DNA of 8,469 nucleotides from Candidatus Woesearchaeota archaeon (GTDB lineage: Archaea > Nanobdellota > Nanobdellia > Woesearchaeales > UBA525), in the NCBI GenBank assembly GCA_018221165.1, contig JAAOYD010000121.1, forward strand, positions 1 through 8,469, in the 5' to 3' direction. Numbering within the stretch: position 1 is the first letter of the stretch; each line of letters starts with the position of its first letter. A model generated the notes under the pieces. That model did not search any database. It was not told the DNA's origin and saw only the letters and a list, made by a program, of their open reading frames with translations. The position numbers were made by a program, and so were the translations under genes. This document shows, piece by piece, positions 1 through 5,162 of this stretch.

Positions 1-51
1 AGAAACTCCCACTACAGAAACTCCCACTACAGAAACTCCCGCTCCAGAAAC
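1..51 (+). repeat. 15-nt tandem repeat encoding ETPTT
   Basis: Bases 1-15 and 16-30 are identical (AGAAACTCCCACTAC). Bases 31-45 differ at two positions and a fourth unit starts at 46 (AGAAAC). Each unit is five codons, so gain or loss of a unit keeps the frame and only changes linker length. The array touches the window edge and may continue upstream. Confidence 0.9.
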
Positions 52-775
52 CCAGTCTCATGCGGACACTGAATGGGCTGAGAACACGGCGACAGAAACG
101 AATCAACCTGCAGCGGAGCAACTTGCAGTGGAGCAACCGGCGGAAACACAACCAGATACAGTGATGAAAGTTGGCCAGCCAGAAGGTGGAGTGCCAGAAG
201 GTCAAGTCATGCAAGCAGGACAGCCGGAAGGTGGCGTCACAGAAGCTACTTCGGAACCTGCTCCAAAACCTGAACCTGCTTCAGAACCTGTTCCAGAATC
301 AAAGCCTGTTCCTGAATCCGAACCAGCTCCAGAACCAGCGCAAGAACCGGAACCTGCTGTGAAAGAAACTGAAGCGCCGCCTCCAGGTGAACCAGAACCG
401 ACGTCAGTTATTCAAGGAGGAGGAACCATCCTGAACAGGCCGCGTGATGATGAATTACCCCCTGAGCAGCCTCAACAGCAACCAACAGAAGGACAACCAG
501 TTGCTGAAGCGAAAGCTGGCGGCACACTCGACCAGCTCGTCGTTCCTGATGATGGTCAGGCGTTCAAGCTCGACAACGGTGTCGCCCTTCATGGTGTCAA
601 GGAGCTGCGTGAATACCTGCCGCAGATGAGCGACGAGGAGTTTGACAAGCATGTCGGACTTGATTACAATCACTTCGCCGACTGGATTAGCGGTGTCTTC
701 CAGAACGAGGACCTCGCCAGGAGAGTCGGTACAGCGAGAAGCAAGGAGGAGATGGTCGCCGCCTTGAGCGGTTAG
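2..775 (+). CDS. Pro/Glu-rich protein with C-terminal DUF5752-like helical domain (5' partial)
   Basis: The frame is open from base 2 (257 codons) to TAG at 773-775, so the real start lies upstream of the window; the GTG at 128 has no convincing ribosome site and is probably internal. Residues 1-175 or so are low complexity: ETPTT/ETPAP repeats, two GQPEGGV copies, then a run of PEP/EPAP/EPVP units, almost certainly disordered and acidic. The last 80 residues form a compact domain with a DEEFDKHVG motif followed by HFADWI. It aligns without gaps to the first 80 residues of the next gene's product (24 of 68 positions identical by my count). From memory the Hxx...NDFANWI pattern resembles the DUF5752 family (function unknown); I could not check this. 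Same strand as the next gene, 56 nt away, so probably one operon. Likely a cytosolic or membrane-tethered adaptor; the function is unknown and the N-terminal domain is not visible. Confidence 0.85.
   Translation, partial: ETPTTETPTTETPAPETQSHADTEWAENTATETNQPAAEQLAVEQPAETQPDTVMKVGQPEGGVPEGQVMQAGQPEGGVTEATSEPAPKPEPASEPVPESKPVPESEPAPEPAQEPEPAVKETEAPPPGEPEPTSVIQGGGTILNRPRDDELPPEQPQQQPTEGQPVAEAKAGGTLDQLVVPDDGQAFKLDNGVALHGVKELREYLPQMSDEEFDKHVGLDYNHFADWISGVFQNEDLARRVGTARSKEEMVAALSG
241..360 (+). repeat. Degenerate PEP-A/V repeat region
   Basis: Repeated GAACCTG(CT/TT)CC/CAGAA units of 9-18 nt encode alternating P and E residues (PEPA, PVPE, PAPE). The copies are imperfect, so this is an older expansion than the perfect array at the start of the window. 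It encodes an extended charged linker in front of the C-terminal helical domain. Confidence 0.7.
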
Positions 776-821
776 AAAGCAAAGACACAAAAAGAGAGGA
801 TGGACATGATACCTTTAAAGA

Positions 822-828
822 GAGGTGG
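822..828 (+). promoter_or_regulatory. Shine-Dalgarno site deciding the ATG at 832
   Basis: GAGGTGG ends 3 nt before the ATG at 832 and matches the archaeal GGAGGTGA consensus. In-frame codons between the previous gene and 832 offer no better start. A second purine run (GAGAGG, 794-799) precedes an out-of-frame ATG at 806 that opens a 9-codon reading frame stopping at 833-835, across the gene's own start. Confidence 0.7.
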
Positions 829-831
829 ACG

Positions 832-1632
832 ATGAACGAGAAAGTGCTCGAGCGTAAGAAGGAATTCTTCTGGCTCGTGAACGGGACTGGCGTGCGTTCC
901 TTGCGTGAGCTAGCCGATGCGCTCCCGACCCTCTCAGAGGAAGAGTTCTCCCACCATGTCACTGCCGAGAAGAACGACTTTGCAAATTGGATACGCGACC
1001 TCTTCGATGAATACAGACTCTCTGAACTGTTGCGTAACACGAAGACGCGAGCAGAGTTCCAAAGCGCGCTCTACAACCAGTTTGCGCAAAAGGAACTCCT
1101 CAAGAAGAAAGAACAAGTAAGTGAAAACAAGACCGAAGAGAAAGATGATTCTAGAGACGTTGAGGTGGATGTCATCAACAATCCACAAGATTTCATCAAA
1201 TACCATGAGAAAGAAGCTGAACAGAATGATAAGACTGCGGACCGTTTTGATGCTGTCGCTACGAAGTTCGAAGAAAGTATTCATCCCGAGACGCCACAAC
1301 ACGTTGAAAAGCGCATTGAAGACTTAGAGGAACGATACAAAGAATTACATTCGCGGATTGCCGAAGCGAGGAAGCTTGGGAAAGATCCACTCATTGCAGA
1401 TTTCACTTTGCGGCCAGTATCATCAAAGCTGGCGTACGCACGAGTTACGCATCAGGAAACTGATTTTCTCATCGTGGAACGTATTTTTACTGAAGCAGAG
1501 AAAGAGCTCGCCGAAGCTTTAGCTTTTGAAGAGCCCGATGCTAAGAAAGAGGTAGAGGAATTGGTGCAGAAAGGACAACGACCTATTGCGATTGAGCAGA
1601 CTGCTAACCCTGAAGCAGGGGGGGGTGTCTAA
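832..1632 (+). CDS. 266-aa protein with N-terminal DUF5752-like domain and C-terminal helical domain
   Basis: Residues 11-80 carry the small helical domain shared with the preceding gene: LRELADALPTLS, then EEEFSHHV, then KNDFANWI at 47-54. This copy keeps the KNDFANWI signature better than its neighbour (NHFADWI). A charged linker follows (residues 85-150, rich in K, E and D), then a predicted helical segment at 155-235 with the pattern HSRIAEARKLGKDPLIAD and a long amphipathic helix ending EAEKELAEAL. The C-terminus is EAGGGV. There is no signal peptide or membrane segment, so a cytosolic location is inferred. The stop TAA shares its last base with the ATG of the next gene, implying translational coupling and probably a shared complex. 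A DUF5752 relationship is from memory and untested. No catalytic motif is visible; it looks like a binding or scaffold protein. Confidence 0.9.
   Translation: MNEKVLERKKEFFWLVNGTGVRSLRELADALPTLSEEEFSHHVTAEKNDFANWIRDLFDEYRLSELLRNTKTRAEFQSALYNQFAQKELLKKKEQVSENKTEEKDDSRDVEVDVINNPQDFIKYHEKEAEQNDKTADRFDAVATKFEESIHPETPQHVEKRIEDLEERYKELHSRIAEARKLGKDPLIADFTLRPVSSKLAYARVTHQETDFLIVERIFTEAEKELAEALAFEEPDAKKEVEELVQKGQRPIAIEQTANPEAGGGV
1618..1627 (+). promoter_or_regulatory. G8 run plus TG: ribosome site and possible slippery sequence
   Basis: Eight consecutive G (1618-1625) followed by TG lie just before the TAATG stop/start overlap. GGGGGTG (1621-1627) is a plausible Shine-Dalgarno site for the ATG at 1632, spaced by 4 nt. 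The same run contains the heptamer G GGG GGG in the zero frame of the upstream gene. A -1 slip, or a ninth G in the DNA, joins the two genes in frame through TGT CTA ATG with no stop. Confidence 0.6.
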
Positions 1633-3047
1633 TGGGTCTCTTTGGTGGAGGTGGGCCGGATCGCGACGACATCATCAAGCAAGGCCTTGCTGACGCAGAA
1701 GCAGAGGCTGCTGGTGACGGCCAGAAAGACACGAATGAGGTCAAGACCGGGAACGACAAGGTCGACATCGAGCTCACGAAAGTCTACGCCCAACTAGAGA
1801 GTTTTGGTGAGATTCGCAAGGCGAATGCGGAACGCTTCTCTAGATCAAGCGAGCAGCTCGGCGAAGTTCGCGGCATGATTGTCGATACAAACAAGGCGAT
1901 GAGCAAGATAGAGGTCGCCAGCACGAAAGCGGTTGATCTGGTCGAGAGTGTACATCCTGAGAAGCTCATGATTGAGGTGCGCAAGCAAGATGGCAAGGTC
2001 GAAGCACTGCGTGCGAACATTGAAAGCAACGAGGCGATTATGAAGGACCTCATGGGTGAGGTCAAAAAGATGCGTGAGCAGATGAACTTCTACAAGGGCA
2101 TCGAGCAGGTTACCTCCTTGAATGATGAAGTGAAACAGGAGCTCGCGAATATCAAGAAGATGGAGGCTATTGTCGAACGCCACGCTGATAAGGTGGAGAC
2201 TATTTTCATCGAGGTCTCAAAGAAGTTCACTAAGTTCGACAAATTCGACAGCGTCGTCGCGGACATCCAAACTTCATCGAAGCGCCTGTTGGGCGATTTC
2301 GAAAAATTCCGTGTCAAGCTTGACAGCAAAGAGAACAAGAAAGAGTTCGTTACACTGGTTGACAAGTTCAGTGATTTCGAGAAGCACACTACTAACCTAC
2401 TCAAACTCCTTGATGAGCGTAGCAAAACCTTGAAGGATGAGCTTGAGGGTGATTTCAAGAAGCTTAAAGCGCGTCTGGAACGAAAGCTCAAGACAGGCCC
2501 AATCGACCTCGAAGCGCCCGAACCAGGAACTACCGTGCCAGGTACACCTAGTGAAGAAGGTGAGCAAGGATCTGAAGGTGCGGATATAGCTGGTAAAGAT
2601 ATTCCACAGAAAGGGTTTATTGGTAAGCTGAAAGGCTTTGGTAAGAAGGTTGTGGATAAGCACCTCGATGGCACGCCTGAAGGCGAGGAGAAACCGTCAA
2701 AAGAGGGACAACCTGAAGAGCAGCAGGCAAACGAAGGTGACCAAAAAGCACAAGACGAGAGCATCGAAGTACCGGTAGAGAACGTCGAAGTGGAAGTCGA
2801 AGCACCACCTGACGATGAACAGTCACAGCAAGAGGAGGAGTCTCAGCCTGAAGAAGAGCCTGTCCGGGAACCACCTAATCCCGAAGAGGAGAAGGCAGCT
2901 TTTGATAATCTTTCCCGACCGCCGGAAGGTTCAGCAGCGAATGAAGGGAAGCCGGATAGCGAATTCGCGAAAGACGAGTCTAATGATGAGCCTAAAGGTG
3001 AACCCGAACAGACCACTAAACGAGTACACAAGGACGGCTGGTTGTAA
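1632..3047 (+). CDS. Long coiled-coil protein with acidic disordered tail
   Basis: The 471-aa product starts MGLFGGGGPD and has no signal peptide or membrane helix. Residues 40-285 are almost continuous charged heptad-type helix, with landmarks RFSRSSEQLGEVRGMI (68-83), VESVHPEKL (104-112), KVEALRANIESNEAIM (122-137) and KMEAIVERHADKVETIFIE (176-194). From residue 286 on it is low complexity, with Pro, Glu, Gln and Asp dominating. It is interrupted by a basic, Gly-rich, amphipathic stretch at 327-345 (KGFIGKLKGFGKKVVDKHL) and ends in RVHKDGWL. I recall similar ERFSRxSEQxGExR / ERHADKVExIF coiled-coil proteins in DPANN genomes, sometimes near archaellum or type IV pilus genes, but nothing in this window confirms that role. 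Translation starts at the TAATG overlap with the gene before. Probably an oligomeric scaffold working with the two upstream proteins; the function is unassigned. Confidence 0.9.
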   Translation: MGLFGGGGPDRDDIIKQGLADAEAEAAGDGQKDTNEVKTGNDKVDIELTKVYAQLESFGEIRKANAERFSRSSEQLGEVRGMIVDTNKAMSKIEVASTKAVDLVESVHPEKLMIEVRKQDGKVEALRANIESNEAIMKDLMGEVKKMREQMNFYKGIEQVTSLNDEVKQELANIKKMEAIVERHADKVETIFIEVSKKFTKFDKFDSVVADIQTSSKRLLGDFEKFRVKLDSKENKKEFVTLVDKFSDFEKHTTNLLKLLDERSKTLKDELEGDFKKLKARLERKLKTGPIDLEAPEPGTTVPGTPSEEGEQGSEGADIAGKDIPQKGFIGKLKGFGKKVVDKHLDGTPEGEEKPSKEGQPEEQQANEGDQKAQDESIEVPVENVEVEVEAPPDDEQSQQEEESQPEEEPVREPPNPEEEKAAFDNLSRPPEGSAANEGKPDSEFAKDESNDEPKGEPEQTTKRVHKDGWL

Positions 3048-3060
3048 CGCCACCACCATC

Positions 3061-3068
3061 TTTTTAAA
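3061..3068 (+). promoter_or_regulatory. Probable TATA box of ahcY
   Basis: TTTTTAAA lies about 48 nt before the ATG at 3113. Adding the usual 24-27 nt gives initiation near 3089-3092 and a leader of about 20 nt that still holds the ribosome site AGGTGG (3101-3106). It is a weak match to the TTTATATA consensus. The T5 may instead belong to the upstream terminator. Confidence 0.4.
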
Positions 3069-3074
3069 CAAGCC

Positions 3075-3083
3075 TTTTTTCTC
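3075..3083 (+). terminator. T-tract terminator after the three-gene cluster
   Basis: Six T (3075-3080) followed by CTC, 28 nt after the stop at 3047 and preceded by another T5 at 3061-3065. Archaeal termination commonly uses such U-rich tracts without a hairpin. The site overlaps the presumed ahcY promoter, so the two units are packed tightly. Confidence 0.45.
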
Positions 3084-3112
3084 GTGCCCATCGGTGGAAT
3101 AGGTGGAATAGT

Positions 3113-4384
3113 ATGGATATTGATGATTCTTACGAGGTTAAGGACCTCTCATTGGCAGAGCAGGGTATGAAGAACTTTGAGCTTGCCGAAGGGCACATGG
3201 GTGCATTGCTCGATATCAAGAAGCGCTTCGAGAAGGAGCAGCCGCTGAAGGGCATCAGAGTCGGAATGGCGCTGCATGTCACAAAAGAGACGGGCATTCT
3301 TGTCAGGACGCTCATTGCTGGCGGCGCCGAGGTTGCGATTACTGGTTGCAACCCACTCAGTACACAGGATGATACAGCTGCAGCTCTTGCAAAGGAAGGC
3401 GTGAAAGTATGGGCGTACAAGGGAGAGTCGAATGATGATTACTATCGATACATCACGAATGTTATTGACTTCAAGCCGCACATCACAATTGATGATGGCT
3501 GCGACTTGGTGAGTGAGATTCATCAGAAGCACAAGGCCTTAATCCCGGAAATCATCGGCGGCTGCGAAGAGACCACGACGGGCATCATCCGTCTCCATTC
3601 AATGGTGCGTGATGCTGCGCTCAAGTACCCAGTGGTTGCGGTCAACGATAACAAAACCAAGCACCTCCTCGATAATTACTACGGTACAGGGCAGAGCACA
3701 CTCGACGGTATCATGCGTGCGAGCAACATCCTCTACGCTGGAAAAAAAGTCGTCATTTGCGGCTACGGTAGTTGTGGCAAGGGTGTTTCCTCAAAGGTGC
3801 GCGGACTTGGCGCGAACGTCATCGTCACAGAGGTGGACAGCTTCCGCGCGCTCCAGGCGGCGATGGACGGTTTCACTGTCATGAAGCTTGAAGAAGCTGC
3901 GAATGTTGGTGATATCTTTATTACAGTCACTGGTAACAAGAATGTTATCGATGTGAGTCATATGCGTCTTATGAAGGATGGTGCCTTGCTGGCGAATAGC
4001 GGCCACTTTGACGCTGAAATCAACGTCAAGGACCTCGAGGACACTGCGGAGAGCCACCGTAAGATGCGGCCGTTCCTTGATGAGTACATTCTTGATGGGA
4101 AACGCATCCTTCTCGCTGGAGAAGGGCGACTCATTAATCTCTCAGCTGCTGAAGGACATCCGAGTGAGGTCATGTCAACCAGCTTCTGCGGTCAAGCTTT
4201 GGCAGTCGAGTACCTTGTCAAGCACCGCGACGAATTGAAGAAGGCGGAACCTAGTGTCATCCAACTTCCTGAGTCGATTGATGATGAGATTGCGAAGCTC
4301 CAGCTCAAGGCGATGGGTGTCGAGATTGACAAGCTCACCGAGGAGCAGACTGAATACCTATCGAGTTGGAAAGAGGGCACATAA
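3113..4384 (+). CDS. ahcY: Adenosylhomocysteinase (S-adenosyl-L-homocysteine hydrolase)
   Basis: Reversibly cleaves S-adenosylhomocysteine to adenosine and homocysteine using tightly bound NAD, relieving product inhibition of methyltransferases; cytosolic, normally a tetramer. The whole 423-aa chain matches the family. Visible are ALHVTKET with H55, NPLSTQDD (80-87), DDGCD with D131, EETTTG (152-157), NDNKTKHLLDN (178-188; catalytic K183 and D187), the Rossmann loop GYGSCGKG (217-224), E240 for the NAD ribose, GHFD (H298) and EGHP (H349). The protein ends in LTEEQTEYLSSWKEGT, as in archaeal and Thermotoga-type enzymes, and lacks the KPxxYRY tail of the eukaryotic/common bacterial type. The start is fixed by AGGTGG 6 nt upstream. 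Other methionine-cycle genes are not adjacent. In some archaea (Methanocaldococcus) this family prefers S-inosylhomocysteine, which sequence alone cannot exclude. DDGGD of most homologues reads DDGCD here. Confidence 0.98.
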   Translation: MDIDDSYEVKDLSLAEQGMKNFELAEGHMGALLDIKKRFEKEQPLKGIRVGMALHVTKETGILVRTLIAGGAEVAITGCNPLSTQDDTAAALAKEGVKVWAYKGESNDDYYRYITNVIDFKPHITIDDGCDLVSEIHQKHKALIPEIIGGCEETTTGIIRLHSMVRDAALKYPVVAVNDNKTKHLLDNYYGTGQSTLDGIMRASNILYAGKKVVICGYGSCGKGVSSKVRGLGANVIVTEVDSFRALQAAMDGFTVMKLEEAANVGDIFITVTGNKNVIDVSHMRLMKDGALLANSGHFDAEINVKDLEDTAESHRKMRPFLDEYILDGKRILLAGEGRLINLSAAEGHPSEVMSTSFCGQALAVEYLVKHRDELKKAEPSVIQLPESIDDEIAKLQLKAMGVEIDKLTEEQTEYLSSWKEGT

Positions 4385-4401
4385 CTTCCATTCTCAGATA
4401 T

Positions 4402-4408
4402 TATACTA
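4402..4408 (+). promoter_or_regulatory. Possible extra operator half-site
   Basis: TATACTA repeats the core of the left arm of the 4489-4508 inverted repeat, about 87 nt upstream of it. Alone it has no partner arm. It could be an auxiliary site for the same regulator, or chance in AT-rich DNA. Confidence 0.2.
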
Positions 4409-4420
4409 AAAATCATATAA

Positions 4421-4440
4421 CTTTTTATTTCTTTTCTCTA
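4421..4440 (+). terminator. Pyrimidine-rich terminator after ahcY
   Basis: A nearly pure T/C stretch with T5, T3 and T4 runs begins 37 nt after the ahcY stop. No hairpin precedes it, as expected of archaeal U-tract termination. It separates ahcY from the regulator/surface-protein unit. Confidence 0.55.
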
Positions 4441-4442
4441 TT

Positions 4443-4456
4443 GAAAATATATTTTC
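4443..4456. promoter_or_regulatory. Perfect 14-bp AT-rich palindrome
   Basis: GAAAATATATTTTC reads the same on both strands. It lies 20 nt upstream of the TATA box of the next gene, where an archaeal activator or upstream repressor could bind. Its AT content makes chance occurrence more likely than for the inverted repeat downstream. Confidence 0.35.
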
Positions 4457-4475
4457 TAGTGGATTAACAAAAATC

Positions 4476-4483
4476 TTTATAAA
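4476..4483 (+). promoter_or_regulatory. TATA box of the regulator/surface-protein operon
   Basis: TTTATAAA is close to the archaeal TATA consensus and is preceded by an A-rich stretch (AACAAAAAT, 4466-4474) that can serve as BRE. Initiation would fall near 4504-4509, giving a leader of roughly 30 nt before the GTG at 4539. Confidence 0.6.
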
Positions 4484-4488
4484 TGATT

Positions 4489-4508
4489 CTATACTAGTTT
4501 TAGTATAG
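4489..4508. promoter_or_regulatory. Operator candidate: 8+8 bp perfect inverted repeat
   Basis: Left arm CTATACTA (4489-4496), spacer GTTT, right arm TAGTATAG (4501-4508); the arms are exact reverse complements. The repeat starts 5 nt after the TATA box and covers the predicted transcription start. A dimeric winged-helix protein bound here would block polymerase. The next gene encodes such a protein, so autoregulation is the natural reading. Confidence 0.6.
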
Positions 4509-4526
4509 TTCCAACGACATGGTAGT

Positions 4527-4531
4527 GGTGG
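4527..4531 (+). promoter_or_regulatory. Ribosome site supporting the GTG start at 4539
   Basis: GGTGG ends 7 nt before GTG 4539. In that frame the next upstream stop is TAG at 4506-4508, with no ATG, GTG or TTG between, so GTG 4539 is the first possible start. An out-of-frame ATG at 4519 opens a 7-codon frame that ends at 4540-4542, overlapping this start. Confidence 0.6.
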
Positions 4532-4538
4532 CGACGGA

Positions 4539-5162
4539 GTGACTCGGGCAGCGATAGAACTACGTATTCTTTCCCTCTATACAGCAGGCTCTGAAACAGA
4601 AGCATACAACATCAGTGAGATTGCACGCGGTACGGGTGCAGCGTACCCGCATGTCCATGCTGCAGTCAAGCAAATGCTCGAAGCAGGACTGCTCCACGAA
4701 TACCACATTGGGAAAAGCCTGTTCTGCCGCGTCGACCTGAGCAACGGTCTCGCTCGAAACCTTCTCGCTCAAGCAGGGCTACGTCGCAAAGAAGAAGCGC
4801 TTGACAACCAGGAATTCAAGAACATCGACCGAGAGGTCCAGAGGCTCGCCGTCGACGAACCGAGCATCATTGCAGCCATCTACAAGGACGGCGGCGTCAC
4901 TTTTGTCGTCAGCCATACGAAAACCTCGAGACGAATCTCCCGAAGCACCTTCATCCCTAACCTCACGTTCACCACGCCGCAAAAACTCAAACAAGAACTT
5001 CTCACCACCACTGCACCGCTCAAAGATGCAATAATTCTTCTCGGTTACGAACGCCTGCTCCATCTCATCAGTCCGATACACGAACAGCTCCTCTTGCTCC
5101 ACAGCAGGCTTGGGACGAAGGAAGCGAAGCGACGAAAGCGAGAGAAGGGGGTGAAGCAATGA
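4539..5162 (+). CDS. Winged helix-turn-helix transcriptional regulator with degenerate C-terminal domain
   Basis: Of the 207 residues, about 5-68 form a winged helix: helix 1 IELRILSLY, then YNISEIARGTG, recognition helix AYPHVHAAVKQMLEAGLL (35-52) and a wing HIGKSLFCRVDLS. This pattern is common in MarR/ArsR-like archaeal regulators. A linker helix (80-105) leads to a domain at about 108-182: SIIAAIYKDGG, TFVVSH, a Thr/Ser-rich middle, KLKQELL, and AIILLGYERLLHLI. The last motif and the order of elements recall wHTH-nucleotidyltransferase fusions of DPANN archaea (which often end in a xxILxGxExFxxLI helix), but the GSxxRG and DxD catalytic residues are absent. A degenerate, sensory NTase-like domain is therefore possible but unproven. 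The tail (194-207) is basic. The stop overlaps the surface-protein start as ATGA, and an inverted repeat lies at its own promoter, so it is probably an autoregulator of this operon. Confidence 0.87.
   Translation: MTRAAIELRILSLYTAGSETEAYNISEIARGTGAAYPHVHAAVKQMLEAGLLHEYHIGKSLFCRVDLSNGLARNLLAQAGLRRKEEALDNQEFKNIDREVQRLAVDEPSIIAAIYKDGGVTFVVSHTKTSRRISRSTFIPNLTFTTPQKLKQELLTTTAPLKDAIILLGYERLLHLISPIHEQLLLLHSRLGTKEAKRRKREKGVKQ
5147..5154 (+). promoter_or_regulatory. Strong Shine-Dalgarno site inside the regulator's 3' end
   Basis: GGGGGTGA differs from the archaeal GGAGGTGA consensus at one base and ends 4 nt before ATG 5159. It fixes that start over the in-frame ATG at 5168 and supports coupled translation across the ATGA overlap. 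Confidence 0.75.

Noticed and set aside
1..51. Short tandem repeat as a CRISPR array
   Set aside because: Units are 15 nt, directly adjacent without spacers, and encode a Pro/Thr/Glu repeat in an open frame.
128..775. GTG at 128 as the true start of the first gene
   Set aside because: The frame stays open to the window edge, with the same Pro/Glu/Thr composition upstream. No good ribosome site precedes 128.
2090..2764. 224-codon open frame on the - strand
   Set aside because: It lies antisense within the coiled-coil gene, and its product is Ser/Leu/Phe-rich, as expected from the complement of Lys/Glu-rich codons. It has no domain pattern and the + strand gene is clearly real.
3116..3135. 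TGATGA near the ahcY start as a C/D-box guide RNA
   Set aside because: The bases are ordinary Asp codons of ahcY, and I found no matching D box with internal C'/D' at suitable spacing.
4385..4538. Riboswitch (SAM or SAH type) between ahcY and the regulator
   Set aside because: The region is AT-rich with only short palindromes. It lies downstream of ahcY, and the leader before the 4539 start is about 30 nt, too short for a known aptamer.
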